64,000 bases of DNA from assembly GCF_900169275.1 (NCBI RefSeq), contig NZ_FXZC01000002.1:496001-560000 (forward strand), given 5' to 3'. The notes beneath the pieces are model-generated. The model had not been told where the DNA came from. It saw only the letters and a list, made by a program, of their open reading frames with translations, and searched no databases. This DNA is from Brevibacterium casei CIP 102111. Lineage in GTDB: Bacteria; Actinomycetota; Actinomycetes; Actinomycetales; Brevibacteriaceae. Shown here piece by piece: positions 16,015-24,936 of the stretch (the stretch's first letter is position 1; every line of letters starts with the position of its first letter). Made by a program: the position numbers and the translations under genes.

Positions 16015-16770
16015 ATGGACTGGTCCATACAGGAAACAGCGCGGCTGACGGGGACGACGAGTCGAACCCTGCGTCACTACGACGCGATCGGCCTCCTGCC
16101 TCCGTCATCGCGGACGGCGAACGGCAACCGGCACTACGACGAGGCGAGCCTCGTCCGCCTCCAGAGGATCCTGCTGCTGCGGGACCTCGGACTGCCGCTG
16201 CCCCGGATCGCCGAGGTGCTCGAGAGCACCGCGGACCCGATCGCCGCCCTCGATGAACATGTGCGCTCGCTCGGACGCGAGCGAGCGCGCCTGACGAGGC
16301 AGATCCGAGCCGTCACCGCGACGATCGAGAGAATGAAGGCAGGTGAGCCTCTCATGGCAGAGGAGATGTTCGATGGCTTCGACCATCGGAAGTACGAGGA
16401 CGAGGTCCGGCAGACGTGGGGAGACCGCGCCTATGAGACCTCGGAGAGATGGTGGACGGGCATGACCGCGACCGAGCGCGCCGACTGGCAGGCCCGGGTC
16501 CGTGACCTTGCCGCCGACTGGGCCCAGGCCGCCGAGGCGGGGGCGGCCCCGGACTCGCCCGAGGCACGGGACCTGTCCCGCCGTCACATTCAGTGGCTGT
16601 CCTCGGTGCCGGGCACTCCGGCGTCGGATCCCGACGGTGACACCGACGGCTACGTTCGGGGGCTTGCGGAGATGTACGTCGCCGACCCCCGGTTCGCGGC
16701 CACCTACGGTGGTGAGCAGGGTGCGGGATTCGTCCGCGATGCACTCGTGTCCTACCTCGACGCGCAGTGA
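16015..16770 (+). CDS. MerR-family regulator with TipAS-like ligand domain
   Basis: This is a 251-residue protein. Residues 1-70 form a MerR winged helix: SIQETARLTGTTSRTLRHYD, AIGLLPPSSRTANGNRHYDE and the RLQRILLLRDLGLPLPRIAE segment. A coiled-coil dimer helix follows (around residues 80-110), then a C-terminal TipAS-like all-helical domain (EEMFDGFDHRKYEDEVRQTW; DPRFAATYGGEQGAGFVRDA). TipAL proteins bind thiopeptide antibiotics and activate their own promoter. The autoregulatory promoter directly upstream fits that model. No obvious efflux gene is adjacent, so its other targets are unknown. Confidence 0.9.
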   Translation: MDWSIQETARLTGTTSRTLRHYDAIGLLPPSSRTANGNRHYDEASLVRLQRILLLRDLGLPLPRIAEVLESTADPIAALDEHVRSLGRERARLTRQIRAVTATIERMKAGEPLMAEEMFDGFDHRKYEDEVRQTWGDRAYETSERWWTGMTATERADWQARVRDLAADWAQAAEAGAAPDSPEARDLSRRHIQWLSSVPGTPASDPDGDTDGYVRGLAEMYVADPRFAATYGGEQGAGFVRDALVSYLDAQ

Positions 16771-16777
16771 GCCGACT

Positions 16778-16817
16778 GAGCGCTCAGCAAGCTGAGTGCC
16801 CAGCGAGCTGAGCGCTG
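16778..16817. terminator. Possible hairpin between convergent genes
   Basis: AGCGCTCAGC (16778-16787) can pair with GCTGAGCGCT (16808-16817) in the 72 bp between the MerR-type gene and the HIT gene, which converge. Neither strand has a T-run, so the terminator function is tentative. Confidence 0.4.
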
Positions 16818-16842
16818 ACCCGACTGAACATGCAACGTGAGC

Positions 16843-17247
16843 TCAGGACTGCTGGGCCAGGGCCTGCCGGATCTTCTCGGCGGGCCCTGCCAGCGTGTCC
16901 GCATCCTGCATCGGGGCGCGGTCGGAGATGTCGAAGTCGGCCATCGAGGTCGTCGGCCACACGTGGATGTGGACATGGGGCACCTCGTAGCCGACGATCA
17001 TCAGACCGATCCGCTCGCAGTCGAAGGCCTCCTTCTGCGCCCGACCGATCCGGCGGGCGACGTTCATGAGGTGGTCGAGGAGGCCCTCGTCGAGGTCGGT
17101 CCATTGCGAGATCTCGGCCCGCGGGACGACCATGGTGTGGCCGTCGGTGAGCGGGGAGACGTCGAGGAAGGCCACACATTCGTCGTCCTCGTAGACGAAG
17201 GTGCCAGGGATCTCGCCGTTGATGATCTTCGTGAAGATGGTGGCCAT
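16843..17247 (-). CDS. HIT-family nucleotide hydrolase
   Basis: This is a 134-residue protein with the histidine triad HVHIHVWP near residue 98 (HxHxHxx, central His as nucleophile) and the HIT N-terminal FTKIINGEIPGTFVYEDDEC. Family enzymes hydrolyse phosphoramidate or nucleotide conjugates such as AMP-lysine. The start at ATG 17247 gives the canonical N-terminus; it lies 13 bp after the stop of the peroxiredoxin gene, so the two are probably co-transcribed. Confidence 0.92.
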   Translation of the reverse strand: MATIFTKIINGEIPGTFVYEDDECVAFLDVSPLTDGHTMVVPRAEISQWTDLDEGLLDHLMNVARRIGRAQKEAFDCERIGLMIVGYEVPHVHIHVWPTTSMADFDISDRAPMQDADTLAGPAEKIRQALAQQS

Positions 17248-17260
17248 GGTGCGGTCCTCC

Positions 17261-17728
17261 TCAGGCGTTGGCGGCGGCGGTGCGGGCCTCGATCGCGAAG
17301 TCACGGGTCTCCGTGCGTGCGACCTGTCGGCCACTGACGATCGTACCGTCTGCTGTGATGACGAACACACCGCGCTCGGCCACGCCGTGCTCCTCGTCGA
17401 AGACCCCGTAGGCACGGGCGACCTCGCCGTGGGGCCAGAAGTCCGAGCCGATCGGCAGGGAGACCCCGCGTTCGGCGCCCCAGGCCGCGAGCGTGTACTT
17501 CGCATCGGCGGTCACCGCGATGACGGTGAGCGGGACACCCCCGGCGTCCGCATCGTCCTGGATCTCCTGGAGGGCTCGGATCTCGTCCCCGCACACCGGT
17601 GAGAAGGCGTAGGGCAGGAACGCGAGGATGACCGGGCCGCGGCGGGCCGCCTCGGCGAGGTGGAGGTCCCGTCCGAACTGATCGGACAGGGAGAAGTCGG
17701 GGGCCGCATCGCCGGGCCCCAGGATCAT
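17261..17728 (-). CDS. AhpE-type peroxiredoxin
   Basis: This is a 155-residue thioredoxin-fold protein of the AhpC/TSA family. The peroxidatic cysteine is in PYAFSPVCGDE at about residue 46, matching the Px3(T/S)xxC active-site loop. A second cysteine is absent, as in 1-Cys AhpE, and FDEEHGVAERGVFVITADGT is the characteristic C-terminal strand pair. It reduces hydroperoxides in the cytosol. The start ATG overlaps the DUF3052 stop by ATGA, so it is translationally coupled. Confidence 0.9.
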   Translation of the reverse strand: MILGPGDAAPDFSLSDQFGRDLHLAEAARRGPVILAFLPYAFSPVCGDEIRALQEIQDDADAGGVPLTVIAVTADAKYTLAAWGAERGVSLPIGSDFWPHGEVARAYGVFDEEHGVAERGVFVITADGTIVSGRQVARTETRDFAIEARTAAANA

Positions 17729-18168
17729 GAGTAGTTCTTCTTGCCGACGAGGCGGAAGCCCGCCCAGTCCTCGGCCGCGCTCACGGTCGAGGTCACGTGC
17801 ATGCCCGCGGTCGGTGCGGCCTCGGAGATCTCGGCGGGGGTGATGTGTCCGGGCCGGCTCGCCTTCGGCGTGAGCAGCCAGACGACGCCGCCGTCCTTGA
17901 GGGTGACCTGCGCATCGACGAGGCCGTCGATGAGGTCGTCGTCGTCGGCCCTCCACCACATGAGGATGACGTCGAACACGTCGTCGACGTCCCCGTCCGC
18001 GATCTTCTCTCCGATGATGGTCTCGATCGCCTGGCACAGCTGCAGATCGACGTCGTCGTCGTAGCCGATCTCCTGCACGTAGTCCCCTGACTCGAGACCG
18101 AGATTCTGTCCCAGTTCGGTCGCCAGGGTCGAAGTGGACGATGTCCTTTCAGAAGCGGAGTTGCTCAT
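17725..18168 (-). CDS. DUF3052 family protein
   Basis: This is a 147-residue acidic protein typical of actinobacteria, with GDYVQEIGYDDDVDLQLCQA, VDDVFDVILMWWRADDDDLI and a C-terminal VWLLTPKASRPGHITPAE strand region. Its function is not known. It is encoded divergently from aceE and directly upstream of the peroxiredoxin, an arrangement seen in many actinobacteria. The start at ATG 18168 was chosen; further upstream the sequence is not protein-like. Confidence 0.85.
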   Translation of the reverse strand: MSNSASERTSSTSTLATELGQNLGLESGDYVQEIGYDDDVDLQLCQAIETIIGEKIADGDVDDVFDVILMWWRADDDDLIDGLVDAQVTLKDGGVVWLLTPKASRPGHITPAEISEAAPTAGMHVTSTVSAAEDWAGFRLVGKKNYS

Positions 18169-18436
18169 GCTCTCATTGTTCCGCCCCAGTGGCCGGGGCG
18201 CAAATGTCGGCGCGCCCCTGAACATGCCGAACGTCGGTCTCGCGAGCCCCGAGGCGAGGCCCCCGGGTCCGTCAGAGAGATCACAAGCGAACGGATGAGC
18301 GAAGAAAGCCTGCGCGTACTACGCTGATGAGTGAATCCGGTGGACCCTGGGACCGATCCGATCCGATCCCCACTCCTCCGGGCAGAACGCGGCCTGACCA
18401 CCTGTGCAGGTCGTGGAGCGAAGAGAGGACCACACC

Positions 18437-21199
18437 GTGGACAATCGGAATCAGGGCGGACCGATACTCAACGGCCTGCCCAGCCAGGTGCCCGACATCG
18501 ATCCGGAGGAGACAGAGGAGTGGTTGGCCTCTCTCGACTCCCTCATCGACGAAGGCGGGCGCACCCGTGCACGCTATGTCATGCTGCGGATGCTCGAACG
18601 CTCCCGGCAGAAGCAGATCGGGGTGCCCAGCCTCACGGCCACCGACTACGTCAACACGATCGGGCCTGAGAACGAGCCCTGGTTCCCCGGCGACGAAGAG
18701 GTCGAACGCCGCTACCGTCGGTGGAACCGCTGGAACGCGGCGATGGTCGTCCACCGTGCACAGCGGCCCGGCATCGAGGTCGGCGGACACATCTCGACCT
18801 ACGCCTCCTCCGCCACCCTCTACGAGGTCGGCCTCAACCACTTCTTCCGCGGCAAGGACCATCCCGGCGGCGGCGACCACATCTTCTACCAGGGCCACGC
18901 CTCCCCCGGCATGTACGCCCGTGCCTTCCTCGAGGGCCGGATGAGCGCCGAGGAGCTCGACGGGTTCCGCCAGCAGCAGTCCCACCTCATCGACGGCAAG
19001 CCCGCCGGTCTGCCCTCGTACCCGCACCCGCGCCAGCTCGAGCACTTCTGGGAGCACCCGACGGTCTCGATGGGCCTGGGCCCGATGAACGCGATCGCGC
19101 AGGCTCAGTTCGACAAGTACCTCCACAACCGGGGCATCAAGGACACTTCGCAGCAGCAGACGTGGGCCTTCCTCGGCGACGGTGAGCTCGACGAGCCCGA
19201 GAGCCGCGGCATGCTCCACGTCGCCGCCTACGAGGAGCTCGACAACCTCAACTTCGTCATCAACTGCAACCTGCAGCGCCTCGATGGACCGGTCCGCGGC
19301 AACGGCAAGATCATCCAGGAGCTCGAAGCCTACTTCCGCGGCGCCGGATGGAACGTCATCAAGGTCGTGTGGGGCCGCGAATGGGACGCCCTGCTCGCCA
19401 AGGACCGCGACGGAGCCCTCGTCAACCTCATGAACGAGACCCCCGACGGCGACTACCAGACGTACAAGGGCGAGTCGGGCGGCTTCGTCCGCGACAACTT
19501 CTTCGGCCGTGACCCGCGGACGAAGGCGATGGTCGAGGACTACACGGACGAGCAGATCTGGCAGCTCAAGCGCGGCGGCCACGACTACCGCAAGGTCTAC
19601 GCGGCCTACAAGGCGGCGTTCGAGCATACCGGTCAGCCGACCGTCATCCTCGTCAAGACCGTCAAGGGCTACTCGCTCGGGCCCCACTTCGAGGCGCGCA
19701 ACGCCACGCACCAGATGAAGAAGATGACGATCGACGACCTCAAGCTCGCCCGTGATCACTTCCAGATCCCGATCTCGGACAAGGAGCTCGAGGAGAACCC
19801 GAAGCTGCCGCCGTACTACCACCCGGGACCCGACGCCCCGGAGATCAAGTACCTCCAGCAGCGTCGCGCCGACCTCGGCGGGTACTCCCCCGAACGTCGC
19901 AGCACCTACGTCGATCTCGCCCTGCCCGGGGACAAGACCTACGAGGCCGGACGCCGTGGATCGGGCAAGCAGACGATCGCGACGACGATGGGCTTCGTCC
20001 GTGTCCTCAAGGACCTCATGCGCGACAAGGAGTTCGGCAAGCGCATCGTGCCGATCATCCCCGACGAGGCCCGCACCTTCGGCATGGACTCGTTCTTCCC
20101 GACCGCGAAGATCTACAACCCGCACGGGCAGAACTACATCTCCGTCGACCGTGACCTCTTCCTCGCCTACAAGGAGGCGATGGACGGACAGCTCCTCCAC
20201 GTCGGCATCAACGAGGCCGGCGCCACGGCGGCGCTGACGGCGGTGGGGACGTCGTACGCCACGCACGGCGAACCGATGATCCCGTTCTACATCTTCTACT
20301 CGATGTTCGGCTTCCAGCGCACCGGCGACTTCTTCTGGGCCGCCGGCGACCAGATGGCCCGCGGCTTCGTCCTCGGCGCCACCGCCGGTCGCACGACGCT
20401 CGTGGCCGAGGGACTCCAGCACGGTGACGGACACTCGCATCTGCTCTCGTCGACGTATCCCTCGGTGATCTCCTACGACCCGGCCTACGTCTACGAGATC
20501 TCCCACATCGTCAAGGACGGCCTCCAGCGCATGTACGGCTCCGACGACGGTCGCGACCCCAACGTGCTCTACTACCTGACGATGTACAACGAGCCGATGG
20601 TCCAGCCGGCGGAGCCCGAGGACCTCGACGTCGACGGCCTGCTCAAGGGCATGTACCTGCTCAAGAAGGGTCCGGACAACGGCGGCCCGAAGGTCCAGCT
20701 CATGGCCTCGGGCGTCGGTGTGCCGTGGGCACTCGAGGCCCAGGAGCTCCTCGATGCCGATTGGGGCGTCTCAGCCGATGTGTGGTCGGTGACCTCGTGG
20801 ACCGAGCTGCGCCGCGACGGCCTCGCCGCCGATGACGAGCGTCTGCTCGACCCCGAGGCCGAACCGCGCATCCCGTACGTCACGGAGAAGCTCCTCGACG
20901 CCGACGGCCCCGTCGTCGCGACCTCGGACTTCATGCGTGCGGTGCCCGACCAGATCCGCCAGTACGTGCCCAACCACTTCACGTCGCTGGGCACCGACGG
21001 CTACGCGATCTCGGACACCCGTCCCGCGGCTCGTCGCTACTACCTCGTCGACGGTCCCTCGATGGCCACCCAGGCGCTCATCTCGCTCGCGGACACCGGG
21101 GTGATCCCGATCGAGAAGGCCGCCGAGGCGGCGAAGAAGTACCAGCTCGACGATCCGCGTGCCGGATCCACCGGGTCCACGGAGGGCGCCGGCGCCTGA
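18437..21199 (+). CDS. aceE: Pyruvate dehydrogenase E1 component, homodimeric type
   Basis: This is a 920-residue protein. The thiamin diphosphate motif is [15 protein letters not shown] through [20 protein letters not shown]. Other family blocks are [17 protein letters not shown] at the N-terminus, [18 protein letters not shown], and [20 protein letters not shown] in the pyrimidine domain. It decarboxylates pyruvate and passes the acetyl group to lipoyl-E2. The start GTG 18437 has AGAGGA 8-10 nt upstream; an in-frame GTG at 18404 lacks a ribosome site. The gene stands alone, with E2 and E3 elsewhere, as usual in actinobacteria. The terminator hairpin is at 21216-21248. Confidence 0.96.
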   Translation: MDNRNQGGPILNGLPSQVPDIDPEETEEWLASLDSLIDEGGRTRARYVMLRMLERSRQKQIGVPSLTATDYVNTIGPENEPWFPGDEEVERRYRRWNRWNAAMVVHRAQRPGIEVGGHISTYASSATLYEVGLNHFFRGKDHPGGGDHIFYQGHASPGMYARAFLEGRMSAEELDGFRQQQSHLIDGKPAGLPSYPHPRQLEHFWEHPTVSMGLGPMNAIAQAQFDKYLHNRGIKDTSQQQTWAFLGDGELDEPESRGMLHVAAYEELDNLNFVINCNLQRLDGPVRGNGKIIQELEAYFRGAGWNVIKVVWGREWDALLAKDRDGALVNLMNETPDGDYQTYKGESGGFVRDNFFGRDPRTKAMVEDYTDEQIWQLKRGGHDYRKVYAAYKAAFEHTGQPTVILVKTVKGYSLGPHFEARNATHQMKKMTIDDLKLARDHFQIPISDKELEENPKLPPYYHPGPDAPEIKYLQQRRADLGGYSPERRSTYVDLALPGDKTYEAGRRGSGKQTIATTMGFVRVLKDLMRDKEFGKRIVPIIPDEARTFGMDSFFPTAKIYNPHGQNYISVDRDLFLAYKEAMDGQLLHVGINEAGATAALTAVGTSYATHGEPMIPFYIFYSMFGFQRTGDFFWAAGDQMARGFVLGATAGRTTLVAEGLQHGDGHSHLLSSTYPSVISYDPAYVYEISHIVKDGLQRMYGSDDGRDPNVLYYLTMYNEPMVQPAEPEDLDVDGLLKGMYLLKKGPDNGGPKVQLMASGVGVPWALEAQELLDADWGVSADVWSVTSWTELRRDGLAADDERLLDPEAEPRIPYVTEKLLDADGPVVATSDFMRAVPDQIRQYVPNHFTSLGTDGYAISDTRPAARRYYLVDGPSMATQALISLADTGVIPIEKAAEAAKKYQLDDPRAGSTGSTEGAGA

Positions 21200-21215
21200 T
21201 CATCAGCTGAGACCG

Positions 21216-21248
21216 ATGCGGTCGGAGTCGATGCGACTCCGGCCGCAT
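21216..21248 (+). terminator. Terminator hairpin after aceE
   Basis: ATGCGGTCGGAGTC (21216-21229) pairs with GACTCCGGCCGCAT (21235-21248), with one G-U pair and a 5-nt loop, starting 17 bp after the aceE stop. There is only a short T-run. Confidence 0.75.
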
Positions 21249-21280
21249 TTGTCGTATCTCACGAAGTTTTGTGCGTTGCG

Positions 21281-21295
21281 GACAAGGGATTTGTC
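21281..21295. promoter_or_regulatory. TTGTC half-site repeat upstream of fasR
   Basis: GACAA-gggat-TTGTC (21281-21295) lies 24 bp before the fasR start, with another TTGTCG at 21249-21254. The same half-site in opposite polarity, TTGTCG-N5-CGACAA, precedes fabD. This is a candidate FasR site, inferred by comparison within the window. Confidence 0.45.
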
Positions 21296-21318
21296 GCCGA
21301 GGCTTTAAGCTGGAGTCC

Positions 21319-22518
21319 ATGAGTTCGGACACCGAGACGCTGCGCCGTCGCGCAGAGACAGGACGACGCCTGCGGGCAGGGGTCGGAGTCCTCTCCACCG
21401 TCACCCTGCAGAGGCTCGACGCCCGGCTTCCGTGGTACCGCTCGATGGCGCCCTCCGACCGCTCGTGGGTCGGCCATCTCGCCCAGTCGGGCATCAGCTC
21501 CTTCATCGACTGGTACCGCCACCCCGACACCGATCTGCGGGTGGTCAGCGAGATCTTCAAATCAGCGCCCCGCGACCTCATCCGCGCGATCAGCCTGCAG
21601 CAGACCCTCCAGCTGCTCAAGGTCGTCGTCGAGGTCGTCGAGGAGCGGGTGCCCGACATCGCCCGCACCGCCGAACAGTCGGCGCTGCGGGAGGCCGTGC
21701 TCATCTACTCCCGCGAGATCGCCTTCGCCGCCGCCGACGTCTACGCCCGGGCCGCCGAAGCCCGCGGAAGCTGGGACGCCCGACTCGAGGCGATGGTCGT
21801 CGACGCCCTCGTCCGCGGGGACTCCGTCGACGAACTCGCCAGCCGCACCGCGGCCTTCGGCTGGCAGTCGGAGGAGCCCGTGACCGTCCTCGTCGGCCGC
21901 GCCCCACAGCGCTCGGCGAAGAAGGGCATCGAAGTCATCCGCCGCAAGGCCCGCAAATGGGCCGAGGACGCCCTCGTCGGCGTCCACGACAACCGCCTCC
22001 TCATCGTCCTCGGCGGCGTCGGCGACCTCGACACGGCCGTCGAGGACCTCTCGGACTGCTTCGGCCCCTCCGAGGTCATCGTCGGACCCAGCGTTCCGAG
22101 CCTCGCCGAAGCGGCCACCTCGGCGAAGGCGGCGATCCGAGCACTCAAAGCCGCCACGGCCCGACCCGACTCTCCACGCCCGGTCAAGGCCGACGAACTC
22201 CTTCCGGAGCGTGCGCTGGCCGGGGACACCGTGGCGCTGGGCGAACTCATCTCCCGCTACTACGAGCCGCTGACGACGGGGACGGGTCAGCTGCTCAAGA
22301 CCGTGAGCGCCTACGTCGAGTTCGGCTCGTCCCTCGAGGCCACAGCCAAGGCGCTCTCCGTGCACCCCAACACCGTGCGCTACCGCCTGCGGAAGATCAC
22401 CGAGGCGATCGGCCTCGATCCCACGGTCTCCCGTGACGCCTTCGTCATCCACATCGCCTTGGTGTACGGGCGACTGTCAGATGCCGGGCTATTGTCGAAC
22501 GGCGACAAAATGCCATAG
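21319..22518 (+). CDS. fasR: PucR/CdaR-type activator of fatty-acid synthesis genes
   Basis: This is a 399-residue protein. The C-terminal PucR-type helix-turn-helix (SLEATAKALSVHPNTVRYRL, then RKITEAIGLDP) is preceded by a GGDEF-like CdaR domain and an N-terminal helical region (WYRSMAPSDRSWVGHLAQSG). In Streptomyces the orthologue located immediately upstream of fabD-fabH-acpP-fabF activates that operon, and the gene order is the same here. The start ATG 21319 yields the family N-terminus. The gap to fabD is 55 bp and carries a palindrome overlapping the fasR 3' end. Confidence 0.9.
   Translation: MSSDTETLRRRAETGRRLRAGVGVLSTVTLQRLDARLPWYRSMAPSDRSWVGHLAQSGISSFIDWYRHPDTDLRVVSEIFKSAPRDLIRAISLQQTLQLLKVVVEVVEERVPDIARTAEQSALREAVLIYSREIAFAAADVYARAAEARGSWDARLEAMVVDALVRGDSVDELASRTAAFGWQSEEPVTVLVGRAPQRSAKKGIEVIRRKARKWAEDALVGVHDNRLLIVLGGVGDLDTAVEDLSDCFGPSEVIVGPSVPSLAEAATSAKAAIRALKAATARPDSPRPVKADELLPERALAGDTVALGELISRYYEPLTTGTGQLLKTVSAYVEFGSSLEATAKALSVHPNTVRYRLRKITEAIGLDPTVSRDAFVIHIALVYGRLSDAGLLSNGDKMP
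22492..22508. promoter_or_regulatory. Palindrome TTGTCG-N5-CGACAA before fabD
   Basis: This perfect 6-bp inverted repeat overlaps the last codons of fasR and lies about 65 bp upstream of the fabD start. It is a candidate operator for FasR or another lipid regulator. Confidence 0.5.
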
Positions 22519-22573
22519 GCGACTTGGACCATCCACTAGATTGAACAGCGACGTCGAACGAAAAGAGAACTGA

Positions 22574-23491
22574 GTGCTAGTCATCACCTGCCCGGGCCAG
22601 GGCGCCCAGAAGTCAGGCTTCCTCTCCTCCTTCCTCGAACTCGAGACCTTCTCCGCCCAGATCGACGACCTCGCGTCGGCCTCCGGCATCGACCTGCGAC
22701 TGCACGGCACGACCTCGGACGATGAGACGATCAAGGACACCGCGCTCGCGCAGCCCCTCCTCGTCGCCTCGGCGATCGCGTGCGCCGCCGAACTCGGGGT
22801 CACTCCCGACGTCGTCGCCGGGCATTCCGTCGGAGAGATCGCCGCTGCCCAGATTGCCGGTATCCTCTCTCCCGCTGATGCGATGCGCTTCGTCGCCGTC
22901 CGCGGATCCGGCATGGCCGCGGCCGCCGCAGAGACACCGACCGGGATGTCGGCCGTCGTCGGCGGCGAACCTGCCGATGTCCTCTCCGCCATCGAAGCCG
23001 CCGGGGTCAGCCCCGCCAACGTCAACGGCGGCGGCCAGACCGTTGCCGCAGGCTCCCTTCCGGACCTGGAGCGACTCGCGGACAACCCGCCCGAGCGCGC
23101 CCGGGTCATCCCGCTGCCGGTCGCTGGTGCCTTCCACACCGACTACATGGCTCCCGCCGTTCCCGCTCTCGCCGAGACCGCGGCCGGTCTCGGCGTCGCC
23201 GACCCGGACCTGCCGATCCTCACGAACTCCGACGGCTCCGTGATCGAATCCGGGAAGGCGTATGTCGACCTCCTCGTCGCCCAGGTCACGAATCCCGTGC
23301 GCTGGGACCTCTGCCAGGAGACGCTCATGGACATGGGTGTGACCGGGCTCATCGAGCTCGTCCCCGGCGGCACGCTCACCGGCATCGCCCGCCGGGCGAT
23401 GAAGGGCGTCGAGACGTATCCCATCAAGACCGCCGCCGACCTCGACGGTGCCCGTGAGTTCGCCGCAGCCCACGCCGGAGCAGAAGGATGA
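22574..23491 (+). CDS. fabD: Malonyl-CoA:ACP transacylase
   Basis: This is a 305-residue protein with the N-terminal ITCPGQGAQKSGF, the nucleophile elbow GHSVGEIAAAQIAG (active Ser near residue 89) and GAFHTDYM (catalytic His). It loads malonyl groups onto ACP in the first step of type II fatty-acid elongation. The start GTG 22574 is preceded by AGAGAAC. It overlaps fabH by ATGA. It is first gene of the fab operon. Confidence 0.96.
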   Translation: MLVITCPGQGAQKSGFLSSFLELETFSAQIDDLASASGIDLRLHGTTSDDETIKDTALAQPLLVASAIACAAELGVTPDVVAGHSVGEIAAAQIAGILSPADAMRFVAVRGSGMAAAAAETPTGMSAVVGGEPADVLSAIEAAGVSPANVNGGGQTVAAGSLPDLERLADNPPERARVIPLPVAGAFHTDYMAPAVPALAETAAGLGVADPDLPILTNSDGSVIESGKAYVDLLVAQVTNPVRWDLCQETLMDMGVTGLIELVPGGTLTGIARRAMKGVETYPIKTAADLDGAREFAAAHAGAEG

Positions 23492-24498
23492 CCGCCATGC
23501 CCACTCTCAACACCGCCGAGACCGGCCGCTTCTCGAAGATCGCCGGCATCGGCGCCTACCGTGCCGAGAACCTCGTCACCAACGACGACATCGCCGGACC
23601 GATCAACTCCTCCGACGAGTGGATCCGCCAGCGCACCGGCATCGTCACCCGCAGGCGCGCGAGCAAGGACGTCGGCGTCCTCGAGATGTGCGAAGAGGCA
23701 GCACTCGAGGCGATCGCCTCGGCGGGGCTCAAGCCCGAGGACATCGGCGGGATCATCATCTCCACCGTCACCTTCCCGTACTTCACACCCTCGGCGGCAG
23801 CCGCGCTCACCGACCGCATCGGCACCGGCCCGGTGCCCGCCTGGGACATCAGCGCCGCGTGCGCCGGATACTGCTACGGCATCGCCCAGGCCGATGCGCT
23901 CGTGCGCTCGGGGACGATGGACAACATCCTCGTCATCGGCGCCGAGAAGCTCTCCGACGTCATCGACCCCACCGACCGGTCGATCTCGTTCATCCTCGGC
24001 GACGGCGCCGGCGCCGTCGTCATCACCTCGGCCGACGAGCCCGGCATCTCGAAGACGGTGTGGGGCTCGAAGGGTGAGAACTGGTCGACGATCCGGATGA
24101 CCGACTCGCTCATGGACGTTCGCGACGACCGCGAACTGCCGTTCCCGACCCTGCGCCAGGACGGACCCACCGTCTTCCGCTGGGCCGTCTGGGACGGCGC
24201 CGAGGTGGCGAAGAAGGCGCTCGAGGAATCAGGTGTCGAAGCCTCCGACCTCGCCGCGTTCATCCCCCATCAGGCGAACATGCGCATCATCGACGAACTC
24301 GCCAAGCAGCTGGGCCTGCCGGAGTCCGTCGTCATCGCCCGGGACATCGCCGACAACGGCAACACCTCGGCGGCGTCGATCCCGTTGGCCACCGAACGCC
24401 TGCTGCGCGAGCAGCCCGAGCTCAGCGGAGGCCTTGCCCTGCAGATGGGATTCGGTGCGGGACTCGTCTACGGCGCCCAGGTCGTCCGCCTCCCCTGA
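23488..24498 (+). CDS. fabH: 3-oxoacyl-ACP synthase III
   Basis: This is a 336-residue protein with the KAS III catalytic triad: C125 in DISAACAGYCYG, His in IPHQANMRII and Asn in DNGNTSAASIPLA. The substrate-entry sequence SSDEWIRQRTGI is intact. It condenses acyl-CoA with malonyl-ACP to prime chain synthesis; actinobacterial forms usually prefer branched starters. The start overlaps fabD (ATGA). An alternative start M4 is 9 nt downstream. Confidence 0.96.
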   Translation: MTAMPTLNTAETGRFSKIAGIGAYRAENLVTNDDIAGPINSSDEWIRQRTGIVTRRRASKDVGVLEMCEEAALEAIASAGLKPEDIGGIIISTVTFPYFTPSAAAALTDRIGTGPVPAWDISAACAGYCYGIAQADALVRSGTMDNILVIGAEKLSDVIDPTDRSISFILGDGAGAVVITSADEPGISKTVWGSKGENWSTIRMTDSLMDVRDDRELPFPTLRQDGPTVFRWAVWDGAEVAKKALEESGVEASDLAAFIPHQANMRIIDELAKQLGLPESVVIARDIADNGNTSAASIPLATERLLREQPELSGGLALQMGFGAGLVYGAQVVRLP

Positions 24499-24616
24499 GA
24501 CCGCCCGTTCACGGAAAACACTCCGTGAATGTCCTAAGATATTCGGCGGGACACTCGTCGAAACGGTTCCACTCCGACCGGGGGCACCTCGGTCGTCACT
24601 AGAAAGTAGGAAAGAA

Positions 24617-24868
24617 ATGGCATTCACCGAAGCTGAAGTCCTCGCCGGACTCGCAGAGATCGTCAACGAAGAGACCGGCCTGGCCGTCGAGGCCGTCGAG
24701 CCGAGCAAGTCGTTCACCGACGACCTCGACATCGACTCCATCTCGATGATGACCATCGTCGTCAACGCCGAGAAGAAGTTCGGTGTGAAGATCCCGGACG
24801 ACGATGTCAAGGACCTCGTCACCGTCCAGGATGCCGTCGACTACATCAACAAGGCCCAAGAAGCCTGA
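24617..24868 (+). CDS. acpP: Acyl carrier protein
   Basis: This is an 83-residue acidic protein. The phosphopantetheine-bearing serine is in DDLDIDSISMMTI (DxS motif), followed by KKFGVKIPDDDVKDLVTVQD. It carries growing acyl chains for FabD, FabH and FabF. AGGAAAG is positioned before the ATG. It lies 118 bp after fabH and 68 bp before fabF. Confidence 0.96.
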   Translation: MAFTEAEVLAGLAEIVNEETGLAVEAVEPSKSFTDDLDIDSISMMTIVVNAEKKFGVKIPDDDVKDLVTVQDAVDYINKAQEA

Positions 24869-24882
24869 ACCACTGAGGACGA

Positions 24883-24910
24883 ACACGGCCCGTCCACCGA
24901 CGGGCCGTGT
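24883..24910 (+). terminator. Hairpin between acpP and fabF
   Basis: ACACGGCCCGTC (24883-24894) pairs with GACGGGCCGTGT (24899-24910), 14 bp after the acpP stop. There is no T-run, so partial termination or mRNA stabilisation is likely. It could raise acpP transcript over fabF. Confidence 0.65.
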
Positions 24911-24936
24911 CCCACACTATCGACGAGGTTTCCACC

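Noticed and set aside
18281..20506. A 741-codon open frame antisense to aceE
   Set aside because: It mirrors the codon pattern of aceE, is made of Val/Asp/Arg-rich low-complexity sequence and has no domain or ribosome site.
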